DNA of 64,000 bases from Peteryoungia wuzhouensis (GTDB lineage: Bacteria > Pseudomonadota > Alphaproteobacteria > Rhizobiales > Rhizobiaceae): the NCBI RefSeq assembly GCF_003205195.1, contig NZ_QJRY01000004.1, positions 1-64,000 of the forward strand, written 5' to 3'. Shown here piece after piece: positions 1 through 9,025 of this stretch; within the stretch, counting starts at the first letter, position 1, and the number at the start of each line of letters is the position of its first letter. The notes beneath the pieces were generated by a model. It was not told where the DNA came from. It searched no databases and saw nothing but the letters and a program-made list of their open reading frames with translations. Made by a program: the position numbers and the translations under genes.

Positions 1-174
1 CCGGCCCCGCCTCGCCTGACATCGCATCGTCAGGTGTATCCGAGGGCGGGACAGCGATGATTCTACGGGAGGAAAAAGGGTGGGGGATGAAAAAATGTGT
101 CGGGGTTTGAATTTGTTGGGAATTCTCTCAAAGTCATCCCCCTTTTTTGGCCAGTGACGCCGAGTTTGTGGCTT

Positions 175-291
175 TGCCCCTCACCCTACCCTCTCCCCGC
201 AGGCGGGGAGAGGGGGGCGCAAGCGGTGGCCGTCTCGGCCTTCTCCCCGCTTGCGGGGAGAAGGTGCCCCGAAGGGGCGGATGAGGGGCAG
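175..291. repeat. RIME-like intergenic palindromic element, copy 1
   Basis: About 117 bp bounded by GCCCCTCA and its complement TGAGGGGC. It contains two strong hairpins, CTCTCCCCGC/GCGGGGAGAG and CTTCTCCCCGC/GCGGGGAGAAG. The same architecture recurs at 7789-7905 and 42706-42818. This matches the two-palindrome, roughly 110-bp organisation known for Rhizobium-specific intergenic mosaic elements. Confidence 0.75.
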
Positions 292-453
292 AGGCTGCAG
301 GCGCGACGCCGATCTCCCCCTTGGTGGGGAAGACTTCGGAGCGGCGGCCGAAGGCCGGAAATCGATCCAGTGAATCGATTTCAGCGAACGGAGGCCTGAG
401 CGCGACGCCGCGCGAAGGCTGGAAGAGGAATTGGCCCGATCAGGGCCAAAGCT

Positions 454-591
454 TGAGATTTCGCAAGAGGAGGGCTCGGTGAGGGGAGAGCCAACGGAAC
501 TGTGCCCCTCTCCTGGAAAATCTGAAGTTTAGGCGGCTTGCGCGCGCCTAAGCCTTCGATTTTCCGTCCTCCCCCGCATGGGGGAGGTGGG
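454..591. repeat. Second mosaic repeat family, copy 1
   Basis: Contains in order GATTTCGCAAGAGG, GCCCCTCTCCTGGAAAATCT, a GC-rich hairpin with arms like TTAGGC/GCCTAA, GATTTTCC and CTCCCCCGCATGGGGGAG. The same blocks occur in the same order at 6355-6470, with a diverged central hairpin. It is distinct from the RIME-like elements, although it ends in a similar CTCCCCC hairpin. Confidence 0.5.
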
Positions 592-834
592 CTGCGGCGT
601 GGGTATCGACCCAGCTGACGTCGTGGCGATTTCGAGCGCATCGGTGGACATTCTTTAAAGGGCGAGGTTCTGGCGTCCGATCTCCCCCTTTGCGTCTAGG
701 TTCCTCCCGTGATCTCGGCGTGCAGATCAACCGATTCACTCTTGGCCGCCGTTGATGGGCATGCGTCTGGTCCCGATGATCCAGTCACCGTCACGACAAG
801 AGCGTCGTTGGGACGCAGCGCGTGCTCCCGACCT

Positions 835-1305
835 TCAAGGGCGTCGCGGCTTGCCGAAGGGGTCGATGAGGATTTCGGGTTCGATGGGCGGGTTTCGCAG
901 GTCGTCCGGCGGGGCGAAGCCGGGTTCTTCCAGCAGGAAGCGGCCATCGACCCAGCCGGAGATGCGGGGGCGGGTGACGGTTGCGATGCGGCACCAGTAG
1001 CCGCCGCTGATATCCTTGCAGGAGAGCCGTTCGATCGGCTCACCGTCCTCCAGCGCATGGATCACGCGGAACCTGGGGCCGGCACCGGAATAGACGGCGA
1101 GGCGCTTGCCGGGGGGCAGGCCGCGGACATGCCAGAGATAGGTGTCCATCACGGCGCCGCCACCGTCGAGATTGGGGGCGGGGATCACCTGGGGCTGCTG
1201 AGCATGTGATGCCGGGGAGCCAAGAGCAGTCACGGACAGGAGCGCCGCCGCTGCGAGCATGGCCTTGTGGCTCTTGTGTCTGACGTCTTTTGGCTCGCCG
1301 CGCAT
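835..1305 (-). CDS. Secreted SH3-like domain protein
   Basis: A 156-residue protein from an ATG at 1305, preceded by AGGAG at a normal distance; upstream in-frame codons look non-coding. Residues about 15-36 form a cleavable signal peptide ending in SHAQ, so export to the periplasm is expected. The mature part (YLWHVRGLPPGKRLAVYSGA, then SCKDISGGYWCRI and SGWVDGRFL) resembles a bacterial SH3 (SH3b) module, with two cysteines that may form a disulfide. The C-terminal tail is proline-rich. It is divergent from the yccF gene. Function is unknown; a role in the cell envelope is only inferred from export and the SH3-like fold. Confidence 0.7.
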   Translation of the reverse strand: MRGEPKDVRHKSHKAMLAAAALLSVTALGSPASHAQQPQVIPAPNLDGGGAVMDTYLWHVRGLPPGKRLAVYSGAGPRFRVIHALEDGEPIERLSCKDISGGYWCRIATVTRPRISGWVDGRFLLEEPGFAPPDDLRNPPIEPEILIDPFGKPRRP

Positions 1306-1533
1306 TTCGCTCTCCTGATTCCACATCATGATACGGAGGAGAAAGGCGGGGTGCCACCGGTTTGGTCTGTCAGGGTAAACGTGCCGGCTGTTTCCATCGC
1401 AATGGGCGGAGGGAGATGGCGCAGCGTCGGGGATGTCAGTGAAATCGCTGCTCCAAAAATGATCCTGTGGCGAACTTGCCAACCTCCCATGCGGGAGTAA
1501 TCTACTCTCGACAACCAATAGGGGAGTAGGGCG

Positions 1534-2004
1534 ATGCGTTTTGTTGGAAATGCAATATGGTTTGTTTTCGGTGGAGCGGTTCTGGCGCTCGTCTGGCTGC
1601 TCGGCGCGGCCCTGTTTGCCATCAGTATCATTGGCTTGCCGGTGTCACGGGCGGCCTTTGAGATTGCAAAAATGTCGGCATTCCCGTTCGGAAAGGATGT
1701 GGTTCACATCCGAGAACTGGATGCAAAGGGACTGTCCGCCGTGACTGCCGTGACGGGGACGATCGGTTTCGTGGCAAACATCGTCTGGGCGTTGACGTTT
1801 GGTTGGATCCTCTTTCTGGGGCATCTGGCGGCAGGCATCGTCAATTGCCTGACCATCATCGGCATCCCCTTCGGCATCCAATCCTTCAAGTTGGCCGGCA
1901 TCTCACTATGGCCGGTTGGCCGCCGCGTCGTCAGCATCGAGTTGGCCCAGCTCGCACGGGAAGAGAACGCGAAGCTGGTTCTCCAGAGAATGCGCGCCGC
2001 CTAA
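1534..2004 (+). CDS. yccF: YccF domain inner-membrane protein
   Basis: A 156-residue membrane protein with two YccF repeats. Each pairs hydrophobic helices with a signature: GLPVSRAAFEIAKMSAFPFG in the first half, GIPFGIQSFKLAGISLWPVG in the second. Length and the ending RRVVSIELAQ.AREENA match the E. coli YccF family well. GGAG stands just upstream of the ATG. The gene converges on the putrescine operon, with a hairpin between them. No biochemical function is established for YccF; location in the inner membrane follows from the hydrophobic segments. Confidence 0.88.
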   Translation: MRFVGNAIWFVFGGAVLALVWLLGAALFAISIIGLPVSRAAFEIAKMSAFPFGKDVVHIRELDAKGLSAVTAVTGTIGFVANIVWALTFGWILFLGHLAAGIVNCLTIIGIPFGIQSFKLAGISLWPVGRRVVSIELAQLAREENAKLVLQRMRAA

Positions 2005-2010
2005 AGGACA

Positions 2011-2042
2011 TGGGCGGCACGGTCCAGCCATGCCGCCCAAAA
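2011..2042. terminator. Hairpin between convergent yccF and patD
   Basis: TGGGCGGCA at 2011-2019 pairs with TGCCGCCCA at 2031-2039 in the short gap between two convergent genes, followed by AAA. It has no long T run, so it is a plausible but weak bidirectional terminator. Confidence 0.5.
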
Positions 2043-2047
2043 CTCGC

Positions 2048-3472
2048 TCAATGCGCGATCATCACATGGCGGACGGTCGTGTAGTCCTCCAGCGAGTAGA
2101 GCGAGAGATCCTTGCCATAACCCGACTGCTTCATGCCGCCATGGGGCATTTCGTTGCAGAGCATGAAGTGGGTGTTGATCCAGGTGCAGCCGTAACGCAG
2201 CTTGGCGGCGTTCTGCATGGCGCGGGAAATGTCCTTGGTCCAGACGGAGGAGGCAAGGCCGTAGTCGCTGTCATTGGCCCAGGTCACGGCCTGTTCGGGA
2301 TCGGTGAAGCGGGTGACGGAGACGACGGGGCCGAAGACTTCGCGGCGGACGATTTCGTCGTCCTGGGTTGCGCCGGCAATGACGGTCGGCGTGTAGAAGA
2401 AGCCCTTGTCGGAGCCGAGCTTGCCGCCGGCGACCACTTCCATGTGCTTGTGTTCGGCAGCCCGGGTGACGAAGCTTTCGACGCGGTCGCGCTGGCGCTT
2501 GGAGATCAGCGGCCCGATTTCGTTGTCGGCATCGTCGTCCTGGTTGAACTTGATCGTCGAGACGGCGGCTGCGAGATCGGCGACGAAGCGGTCGTAGATC
2601 TTGTCGGAGGCGTAGATGCGGCAGGCGGCGGTGCAGTCCTGGCCGGCATTGTAGTAACCGAAGGTGCGGATCGCGGCGACGGCGGCGTCGATATCGGCAT
2701 CGTCATGCACGATCACGGGGGCCTTGCCGCCGAGCTCCAGATGGGTGCGCTTGACGTTCTTGGCGGCGGCGTTGAGCACCTTCTTGCCGGTGGCGATGTC
2801 GCCGGTGATCGAGACCATCGCGATCTTCGGATGGTTGATCAGCGCATTGCCGACGCTTTCGCCACGGCCGAGCACGACATTGATGACGCCTTCCGGCAGG
2901 ATGTCGGCCATGACCTTGGCGAGCTTCAGCGCTGTCAGCGGGGTCTGCTCGGAAGGCTTGAAGACGACCGTGTTGCCGCCGGCAAGCGCCGGTGCCAGCT
3001 TCCAGGCCATCATCATCAGCGGATAGTTCCAGGGGGCGATCGAGCCGATGACGCCGACGGCATCGCGGCGGATCATCGAGGTGAAGCCCGGCAGGTATTC
3101 GCCTGACACCGGAGCCTGCAGGGTGCGGATCGCGCCGGCGAAGAAGCGGTAGCAATCGACGACCGCCGGAATTTCATCGTTCAGCACGGCATTGATCGGC
3201 TTGCCGCAGTTGAGGCTTTCGAGTGCTGCGAAGGCGGCTGCGTCCTTTTCGATCGCGTCGGCGATGGCGAGCAGGTAGCCGGCGCGCTGGCCGGGGGTGG
3301 TCTGCGACCAGCTGGTAAAGGCGCCTTCGGCCGCATCGACGGCGGCTTCCACCTGAGCGATCGAAGCTTCCGGGAGATCGACGATGGCGTCGCCGGTCTT
3401 GGGGTTCAGGATCTTCTCCTCCGTCTCGGAACCGGCCTCGAACTTGCCGCCGATCAGCATCTGGGTGTCCAT
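2048..3472 (-). CDS. patD: Gamma-aminobutyraldehyde dehydrogenase
   Basis: A 474-residue NAD(P)-dependent aldehyde dehydrogenase. Visible hallmarks are the IAPWNYP cofactor-binding segment (about 145-151), the general base in LELGGK (Glu246), the catalytic cysteine in GQDC (Cys280) and EVFGPVV near the C-terminus. The ATG at 3472 is preferred over one six codons upstream because GGGAG lies between them. It is the last gene of an operon with the order ydcS-T-U-V-W of E. coli, where YdcW/PatD oxidises 4-aminobutyraldehyde to GABA in putrescine breakdown. The putrescine-pathway substrate is inferred from this synteny and the family match. Confidence 0.88.
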   Translation of the reverse strand: MDTQMLIGGKFEAGSETEEKILNPKTGDAIVDLPEASIAQVEAAVDAAEGAFTSWSQTTPGQRAGYLLAIADAIEKDAAAFAALESLNCGKPINAVLNDEIPAVVDCYRFFAGAIRTLQAPVSGEYLPGFTSMIRRDAVGVIGSIAPWNYPLMMMAWKLAPALAGGNTVVFKPSEQTPLTALKLAKVMADILPEGVINVVLGRGESVGNALINHPKIAMVSITGDIATGKKVLNAAAKNVKRTHLELGGKAPVIVHDDADIDAAVAAIRTFGYYNAGQDCTAACRIYASDKIYDRFVADLAAAVSTIKFNQDDDADNEIGPLISKRQRDRVESFVTRAAEHKHMEVVAGGKLGSDKGFFYTPTVIAGATQDDEIVRREVFGPVVSVTRFTDPEQAVTWANDSDYGLASSVWTKDISRAMQNAAKLRYGCTWINTHFMLCNEMPHGGMKQSGYGKDLSLYSLEDYTTVRHVMIAH

Positions 3473-3540
3473 GTTTTTTCTCCCTTTCATTACACGTCAA
3501 TTGTGAGACCGCGCGGCAGGGGCTGCACGGTGGTTGTGGT

Positions 3541-4356
3541 TCATTTTCCGCTGCCGGCAATCTGGTCGGTATCGCGGGTGAGATAATAGGCGGCCAGGAT
3601 CGGCAGGAAGGTGACGATCACCACGACCATGGCGACCACGTTGGTCACCGGGCGCTGGCGCGGGCGGATCAGTTCTTCCAGCATCCAGATCGGCAGGGTC
3701 GACTGCTGGCCGGCAGTAAAGGTGGTGACGATGACCTCGTCGAAGGACAGCGCGAAGGCGAGCATGCCGCCGGCCAGAAGCGCTGTCGCGATGTTCGGCA
3801 GGATCACATGGCGGAAGGTCTGGAAACCATCGGCGCCGAGATCCATGGAGGCCTCGATCAGCGAGCCGGAGGTGCGGCGGAAGCGGGCCACCGCATTGTT
3901 GTAGACAACGACGACGCAGAAGGTGGCGTGGCCGAGGATGATTGTCCAGACGGAGAAGGGGATATCGGCAATCGAAAAGGCCGAACGCAGGGCAATGCCG
4001 GTGATGATGCCGGGCAGCGCGATCGGCAGGATGACGAGCAAGGAGATCGCTTCCCGGCCGAAGAATTTGGTGCGGGCGACGGCGGCGGCGGCGAGCGTGC
4101 CGAGGATCAGCGCGATGACCGTGGCGATGCTAGCGACCTTGACCGAGAGTGTGAGCGCTTCCCAGATGTCCGGGCGGTTCCAGGCAACGGCGAACCATTG
4201 CAGCGTGAAGCCCGGTGGCGGCCACTGGAAGCTCTTTTCCTCCGTGGTGAAGGCATAGACGAAGATGAGCAGGATCGGCAGATGCAGGAAGGCAAGGCCG
4301 ACGCCGGCGGCGATCTTCAGGGACAGGCCCGAGGACTGGGAGCGGTCAGAGCGCAT
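3541..4356 (-). CDS. ydcV: Polyamine ABC transporter permease (PotC/YdcV type)
   Basis: A 271-residue inner-membrane permease of the spermidine/putrescine family with about six membrane helices. The EAA loop is visible as [20 protein letters not shown], the site that contacts the ATPase. The ATG at 4356 overlaps the end of the upstream permease gene by 11 bases, typical of translational coupling. It pairs with the permease at 4346-5296 to form the transmembrane channel. Substrate is probably putrescine, from the operon. Confidence 0.87.
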   Translation of the reverse strand: MRSDRSQSSGLSLKIAAGVGLAFLHLPILLIFVYAFTTEEKSFQWPPPGFTLQWFAVAWNRPDIWEALTLSVKVASIATVIALILGTLAAAAVARTKFFGREAISLLVILPIALPGIITGIALRSAFSIADIPFSVWTIILGHATFCVVVVYNNAVARFRRTSGSLIEASMDLGADGFQTFRHVILPNIATALLAGGMLAFALSFDEVIVTTFTAGQQSTLPIWMLEELIRPRQRPVTNVVAMVVVIVTFLPILAAYYLTRDTDQIAGSGK

Positions 4357-5296
4357 CAAAGGCCCCCATGCGTTTGGCAATCGTGAGATAGATGCCCATG
4401 ATGACGATCGGCACCACCGAGAAGGCGGCGGCGAGCGGGATGTTGCCGGCGGTGCCCTGCTGGGCATAGACGGCCTGGCCGATGAAGAGCCTGGAGGTGC
4501 CGACGATCTGGGGGATGATGTAGTCGCCCATGGTCAGCGAGAAGGTGAAGATCGAGCCCGCGACGATGCCGGGCAGGGCGAGCGGAAAGAGCACATGGCG
4601 GAAGGTCTGGCGGGAGTCAGCGCCGAGATCGCCCGAGGCTTCGATCAGGTTGCCGGGCACACGTTCGAGGGCTGCCTGGGTCGGCAGGATCATGAAGGGC
4701 AGCCAGACATAGACGAAGACGATGAAGGTGCCGAGATAGCTGATCGACAGCGAATTGCCGCCGATGACGGGAATGGCGAGGATGGCGTCGAGCGCCCAGG
4801 TCAGATGCAGCTTGGCGAAGATCCAGTTGAGGATGCCTTCCTTGGCGAGGATCAGCTTCCAGGCATAGACCTTGACGAGATAACTCGACCAGAGCGGCAG
4901 CATGATGCCGAGATAGAAGACAGCCTTCCAGCGGCCCTTGGCATAGCGCGCGGCGTAATAGGCGATCGGGAAGGCGATGACCGCGGAGGCGAGGGTGACG
5001 GCGGCCGACATCAGGAGCGTGCGCAGGATGATGTCGAAATTGGCCGGCTGCAGCAGCTGGCCATAGGTCGAAAGGGTGAACTCGTAATTGATCAGCCCGG
5101 AGAACTCGTCGATCGCGAAGAAGCTCTGCAAGAGAAGCGCCAGCAGCGAGCCGACATAGATGATCCCGAGCCAGAGTAGGGGCGGCACCAGCATCAGAAC
5201 CAGCAGCAGGTTGGGCCTCTGCCAGAACAGATCCGAGAGCCGCCCCATCGGGCCCTGACGCCCAGCTGTGATGGCGGGTGCGGAGGTCGCCGTCAT
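4346..5296 (-). CDS. ydcU: Polyamine ABC transporter permease (PotB/YdcU type)
   Basis: A 316-residue permease. After a cytoplasmic N-terminus of about 30 residues come six hydrophobic helices; the EAA-type loop is [20 protein letters not shown]. The start codon overlaps the stop of the ATPase gene by four bases (ATGA), so the two are translationally coupled. With the second permease it forms the heterodimeric channel of a putrescine-type importer. Confidence 0.87.
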   Translation of the reverse strand: MTATSAPAITAGRQGPMGRLSDLFWQRPNLLLVLMLVPPLLWLGIIYVGSLLALLLQSFFAIDEFSGLINYEFTLSTYGQLLQPANFDIILRTLLMSAAVTLASAVIAFPIAYYAARYAKGRWKAVFYLGIMLPLWSSYLVKVYAWKLILAKEGILNWIFAKLHLTWALDAILAIPVIGGNSLSISYLGTFIVFVYVWLPFMILPTQAALERVPGNLIEASGDLGADSRQTFRHVLFPLALPGIVAGSIFTFSLTMGDYIIPQIVGTSRLFIGQAVYAQQGTAGNIPLAAAFSVVPIVIMGIYLTIAKRMGAFDAL

Positions 5297-6282
5297 GCGG
5301 CTTCCTCCATGTAATGCAGGTCAGATGGTGACCAGGCGATGTGGATGCTTTCGCCCGCCTGCGGCGCGGTCATGCCGGCCGGCAGCGAGACGGTGAGCGG
5401 GGTTGCGGCCGTTTCAACGAAGAGTTTTGTCGAAGCGCCGAGAAAGCTTGCCGAGCGGATGGTGGCGTTGACGCCGCCTTCGGAGACGATGCGGATGGCT
5501 TCGGGTCGCAGGCTCGTCCAGCGCGCTTCGCCGCCGAGTGCCTTCATCGCTTCGGGCGGGATGACGTTGGAGGAGCCGACGAAATCGGCGACGAAGCGGG
5601 TGCGGGGGCGGTTGTAGATCTCGTGCGGCGTGCCGGCCTGGACGATCCTGCCGTCGTTGAAGACGGCGACACGGTCGGCCATCGAGAGCGCTTCGCCCTG
5701 GTCGTGGGTGACGAAGACGAAGGTGATGCCGAGCGAACGCTGCAGGCTCTTGAGTTCTTCCTGCATCTGCTCGCGCAGCTTCAGGTCGAGTGCGCCGAGC
5801 GGCTCGTCGAGCAGCAGGACCTTCGGCTTGTTGACCAGCGCCCGGGCAAGCGCCACACGCTGGCGCTGGCCGCCGGAGAGCTGGCCGGGCTTGCGGGCGC
5901 CGTAGCCGGGCAGCTTGACCATCTCCAGGGCCTGTTCGGCCTCGCGGTGGCGCTCGGCCTTGGCCACACCCTTGACCATCAGGCCATAGGCGACGTTGTC
6001 GAGAATGTTCAAATGCGGGAAGAGGGCATAGTCCTGGAAGACCGTGTTGACGTTGCGGCGATAGGGCGGCACGCCCTCGGCGGTTTCGCCAAAAATCTCG
6101 ATATGGCCTGACGTCGGCTGTTCGAAGCCGGCGATCAGGCGCAGGCAGGTCGTCTTGCCGGAGCCGGACGGGCCGAGCATGGCGAAGAATTCGCCGGGTG
6201 CGACGGTCAGATCGACGCTGTCGACGGCTTTGACGCTGCCGAAATGGCGCGAGACCTTCGAGAAGGAGACGGCTGCGGTCAT
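5293..6282 (-). CDS. ydcT: Polyamine ABC transporter ATPase (PotA/YdcT type)
   Basis: A 329-residue ATP-binding subunit. Walker A is GPSGSGKT (37-44), the ABC signature LSGGQRQR (134-141), Walker B VLLLDEP (154-160), and the switch histidine lies in VTHDQGEAL. The C-terminal 90 residues form the TOBE regulatory domain usual in the PotA/MalK branch (RPEAIRI motif). It powers import through the two downstream-encoded permeases. The gap to the binding-protein gene is filled by a mosaic repeat, which may set different mRNA levels for binding protein and membrane components. Confidence 0.88.
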   Translation of the reverse strand: MTAAVSFSKVSRHFGSVKAVDSVDLTVAPGEFFAMLGPSGSGKTTCLRLIAGFEQPTSGHIEIFGETAEGVPPYRRNVNTVFQDYALFPHLNILDNVAYGLMVKGVAKAERHREAEQALEMVKLPGYGARKPGQLSGGQRQRVALARALVNKPKVLLLDEPLGALDLKLREQMQEELKSLQRSLGITFVFVTHDQGEALSMADRVAVFNDGRIVQAGTPHEIYNRPRTRFVADFVGSSNVIPPEAMKALGGEARWTSLRPEAIRIVSEGGVNATIRSASFLGASTKLFVETAATPLTVSLPAGMTAPQAGESIHIAWSPSDLHYMEEAA

Positions 6283-6297
6283 GGTGGCTCCAGCTTC

Positions 6298-6470
6298 ATC
6301 TCTCCCCTTGCGGGAGAGAATGCGATTTCAGCAGCTTAGCGTCAGCTAAGTGCTAGAAATCGCAAGAGAGGGGACGTGGGTTTCAGCCCCTCTCTTGCAA
6401 AATCTAACGCTTAGCCTCGCTCCGCTCGGCTAATTCGTTGATTTTGCTTTCTCCCCCGCAAGGGGGGAGA
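6298..6470. repeat. Mosaic repeat between ydcS and ydcT, second copy of the 454-591 family
   Basis: Blocks AATCGCAAGAGAGGGG, GCCCCTCTCTTGCAAAATCT, GATTTTGC and CTCCCCCGCAAGGGGGGAG follow the order seen at 454-591. The left part (6298-6360) adds inverted segments such as TGCGATTTC/GAAATCGCA and CTTAGC/GCTAAG. Being inside an operon it will be transcribed and can fold into long hairpins, a common way to stabilise the upstream binding-protein message. Confidence 0.6.
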
Positions 6471-6478
6471 TATGGCGG

Positions 6479-7636
6479 TTACCGGCCGCCGATCACGCCG
6501 ATGTAGTCGGAGACCCAGCGGTGGTAGGGCACGCATTCGCCGGTGCTGCACTTCGAGGTCGGGGTGCGCCAGAACTTGATCTTGTCGAAGTTCTCATAGC
6601 CGTTGGTCTTGCAGCCCTCGTCGCCGTAGAGCGCATTGCCCTTGCAGGCGGCGGGGACGGAGGGCACCGTGCCGAACCAGGCGGAGACGTCGCCCTGGAC
6701 CTTGGGCGAGAGCGAATGCTCCATCCACATATAGGCGCAGTTCGGGTGTTCGCTCTCGGCATGCAGCATGGTGGTGTCGGCCCAGCCGGTCACGCCTTCC
6801 TCGGGGAAGGTGGAGGCGATCTTGGCGCCTTCGGCCTTCATCAGGTTGACCTGGAAGGGCCAGGAACCGGAGGCGGCGACGCCTTCGTTCTTGAAGTCGT
6901 CGATCTGGATCATGGCATCGTGCCAGTAGCGGCCGACCAGCTGGCGCTGGCCGCGCAGCAGGTCGAGGGCGGCCTTGTACTGGTCTTCATTCAGTTCGTA
7001 CGGGTCCTTGATGCCGAGTTCCGGCTTGTGGGCCATCAGATAGAGGGCGGCGTCGGCGACATAGATCGGGCCGTCATAGGCCTGGACGCGGCCCTTGTTC
7101 GACTTGCCGTCGGGCAGGTTCATTTCTTCGAAGACGACGTTCCAGCTCTTCGGCGCTTCGCCCTTGAACACGTCGGTGTTGTACATCAGGACATTGGCGC
7201 CCCAGACGTAAGGCGTGCCGTAATGGACGCCGTCCTTGGTGTGCCAGGGGGCGTTCTGCAGGCGCTCGTCGATTGTGCTCCAGGAGGGGATGAGGGCCGT
7301 GTTGATCGGCTGGACGCGCTTGCCGGCGACGAGGCGCAGCGACGCATCGCCCGAGGCGGTGACAAGGTCGAAGCCGCCTTCGTTCATCAGGGCGACCATT
7401 TCGTCTGATGTGGCGGCGGTCTTCACCGAGACCTTGCAGCCGGTCGACTTTTCGAAATCGGTGACCCAGTCGTAATTCTTGTCGGTCTCGCCGCGCTCGA
7501 TATAGCCGGCCCAGGCGACGATGGAGAGCGCGCCTTCACCGGGGCCGAGTTCCTTCAGCGGCTCCTGGGCGACGGCGGCGGTGGTCAGGCTGAGTACGGA
7601 GGCGAGGACGGTGCAGGATTTCAATAACGACTTCAT
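6479..7636 (-). CDS. ydcS: Polyamine ABC transporter substrate-binding protein (YdcS type)
   Basis: A 385-residue periplasmic solute-binding protein. The ATG at 7636 has GGGAG upstream and opens a signal peptide (MKSLLKSCTVLASVLSLTTA, cleavage after AVA). The mature protein has the PotD/YdcS pattern: LSIVAWAGYIERGE near the start, DLVTASGDASLRL, GTPYVWGANVLMYN and several C-terminal cysteines. It captures the polyamine and delivers it to the permeases. First gene of the ydcSTUV-patD operon, downstream of a LysR regulator on the same strand. Confidence 0.88.
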   Translation of the reverse strand: MKSLLKSCTVLASVLSLTTAAVAQEPLKELGPGEGALSIVAWAGYIERGETDKNYDWVTDFEKSTGCKVSVKTAATSDEMVALMNEGGFDLVTASGDASLRLVAGKRVQPINTALIPSWSTIDERLQNAPWHTKDGVHYGTPYVWGANVLMYNTDVFKGEAPKSWNVVFEEMNLPDGKSNKGRVQAYDGPIYVADAALYLMAHKPELGIKDPYELNEDQYKAALDLLRGQRQLVGRYWHDAMIQIDDFKNEGVAASGSWPFQVNLMKAEGAKIASTFPEEGVTGWADTTMLHAESEHPNCAYMWMEHSLSPKVQGDVSAWFGTVPSVPAACKGNALYGDEGCKTNGYENFDKIKFWRTPTSKCSTGECVPYHRWVSDYIGVIGGR

Positions 7637-7788
7637 CGCGAGGTCTCCCGTTTGTGAGGCCGCGTTTTTGCGGCCATTGTTCCCGGCGAGAAAGTTGCCG
7701 TGATTTAACCGCATTCGCAAATTCATTCGCCAGAATGGTGGTATCGGTTTTTCCGATGGCGTGGTGGTTGAGGTTGTTGTTCTTAGGC

Positions 7789-7905
7789 GCCCCTCATCCG
7801 GCTGCCGCCACCTTCTCCCCGTGAACGGGGAGAAGGGCGCTGCGGCCGCCGTTTTCGCCTTCTCCCCGCTCGCGGGGAGAAGGTCCCGGTAGGGGGATGA
7901 GGGGC
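7789..7905. repeat. RIME-like element, copy 2
   Basis: Bounded by GCCCCTCATCC and GGGGATGAGGGGC, with two internal hairpins, CTTCTCCCCG/CGGGGAGAAG and CTTCTCCCCGC/GCGGGGAGAAG. It lies between the stop of the LysR gene at 7930 and the start of ydcS. Confidence 0.75.
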
Positions 7906-7929
7906 TATTCTTTGGGGCCTGCGAGGTGT

Positions 7930-8838
7930 TTACCTGACCCGCCCACTGCGGCTCGCCTCGGCAATCCCGACAAAATCGCGTGCCGCCTGCGGCAGGCTCG
8001 ATCCCTTGCGCCAGACCATGCCGACCTGCACCACAGGCAGCGCGCCTGACACGTCGCGGCTCTCGATGCGGTCGCCTTCCAATGACCAGGGGCGGTAGAC
8101 GAGGTCGGGGAGGAGGGCGACGCCGGCGCCGGTGGCGACCAGGCTGCGGACCGCTTCCACCGAGCGCGTGCGGAAGGCCACATGCGGGCGAGCGCCGAGC
8201 GCCGAGAGGAGCTTGCCGGTGTTTTCCTCGATTTCGTCCACCGTCAGCATGATCAGCGGTTCGCGGGCGATGTCCTGCACGGAGATGATATCGGCTGAGA
8301 CCAGCGGATGGCCGATGGGGAGCCAGAGGCGGTAGGGTGAGGTTTCGAGAATTTCCGCCTGCAGGGCCATGCGGTCGCGCAGGTTGGAGATGACCATGAC
8401 GGCGACATCCAGTTCGCCGCCGATCAGCAGGTGTTCCAGATAGGAGCCATTGTCTTCCATGGCCGTCACTTCGACACCCGGGCAGGCGCGGCGATAGCGG
8501 GCGAGCAGATCGGAGAGCACGTAACCGGCAACCAGCGACGTCACGCCGATATTGAGCGTGCCGCCGGTGCTGTTTTGCGTTTCGGTGAAGACGTTGCGGG
8601 CGTCGGAGACATCGGCGAGGATCTTCGTCGCGTGGCGGAGAAACTGGTGGCCGTTATAGGTGATGGTCAGGCCGCGCGGGTGGCGCTCGAAGAGTTCGAC
8701 ACCGAGATCACCCTCCAGCTCCTTGATCGCTTCGGTGACCGAGGACTGCGAAATTGAGAGGTTCTGGGCGGCGCGCGTGACCGATCCCTGTTCTGCCACG
8801 GCGACGAAATACTGCAACTGACGGAAGGTGAAGGCCAT
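7930..8838 (-). CDS. LysR family transcriptional regulator
   Basis: A 302-residue LysR-type regulator. The N-terminal winged helix-turn-helix is clear (FRQLQYFVAVAEQGSVTRAA, then LSISQSSVTEAIKELEGDLG), followed by an effector-binding domain starting near GTLNIGVTSLVAGYVL. The ATG at 8838 gives the usual family N-terminus; a GTG five codons upstream is an alternative. It stands upstream of the putrescine operon on the same strand and may control it in response to a polyamine or breakdown product. This is inferred from position only. Confidence 0.85.
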   Translation of the reverse strand: MAFTFRQLQYFVAVAEQGSVTRAAQNLSISQSSVTEAIKELEGDLGVELFERHPRGLTITYNGHQFLRHATKILADVSDARNVFTETQNSTGGTLNIGVTSLVAGYVLSDLLARYRRACPGVEVTAMEDNGSYLEHLLIGGELDVAVMVISNLRDRMALQAEILETSPYRLWLPIGHPLVSADIISVQDIAREPLIMLTVDEIEENTGKLLSALGARPHVAFRTRSVEAVRSLVATGAGVALLPDLVYRPWSLEGDRIESRDVSGALPVVQVGMVWRKGSSLPQAARDFVGIAEASRSGRVR

Positions 8839-9025
8839 GGCCTTTTGAAGCACGGCACCCGGCGAGAGGCAAGGTCATCGCGATCGGTCGCGGCGAGGGG
8901 TTGTCAGGTTGCAGGGCAGGTTTGCAATACTGGGCTGGTCAAAGAGCATGCAGGGTGTAGGATCGTCTTGCCCGCGCCGTTGCTTCGTCCACGGATCCCT
9001 CCTCGTGCAAAGTCCCCTTGATCCC

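Larger units (their letters stand above)
1..834. other. Gene-free region rich in palindromic repeats
   Basis: I see no convincing gene in the first 834 bases. Open frames here have no family resemblance and run through palindromic repeats, so I treat them as chance. The stretch holds one RIME-like element (about 175-291) and one copy of a second mosaic repeat (about 454-591). A short purine-rich stretch near 66-90 looks like a ribosome binding site but leads to a frame of only seven codons. A gene ending just left of the window cannot be excluded. Confidence 0.5.

Noticed and set aside
175..300. CRISPR-like look of repeated CTCCCCGC hairpins
   Set aside because: The repeats are inverted pairs inside one element, with no regular spacers and no cas genes.
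97..399. 100-codon frame at the left end
   Set aside because: It runs through a RIME-like palindrome and its translation is low-complexity Arg/Pro.
1916..3106. 396-codon plus-strand frame opposite patD
   Set aside because: Antisense to a clear aldehyde dehydrogenase with all catalytic residues.
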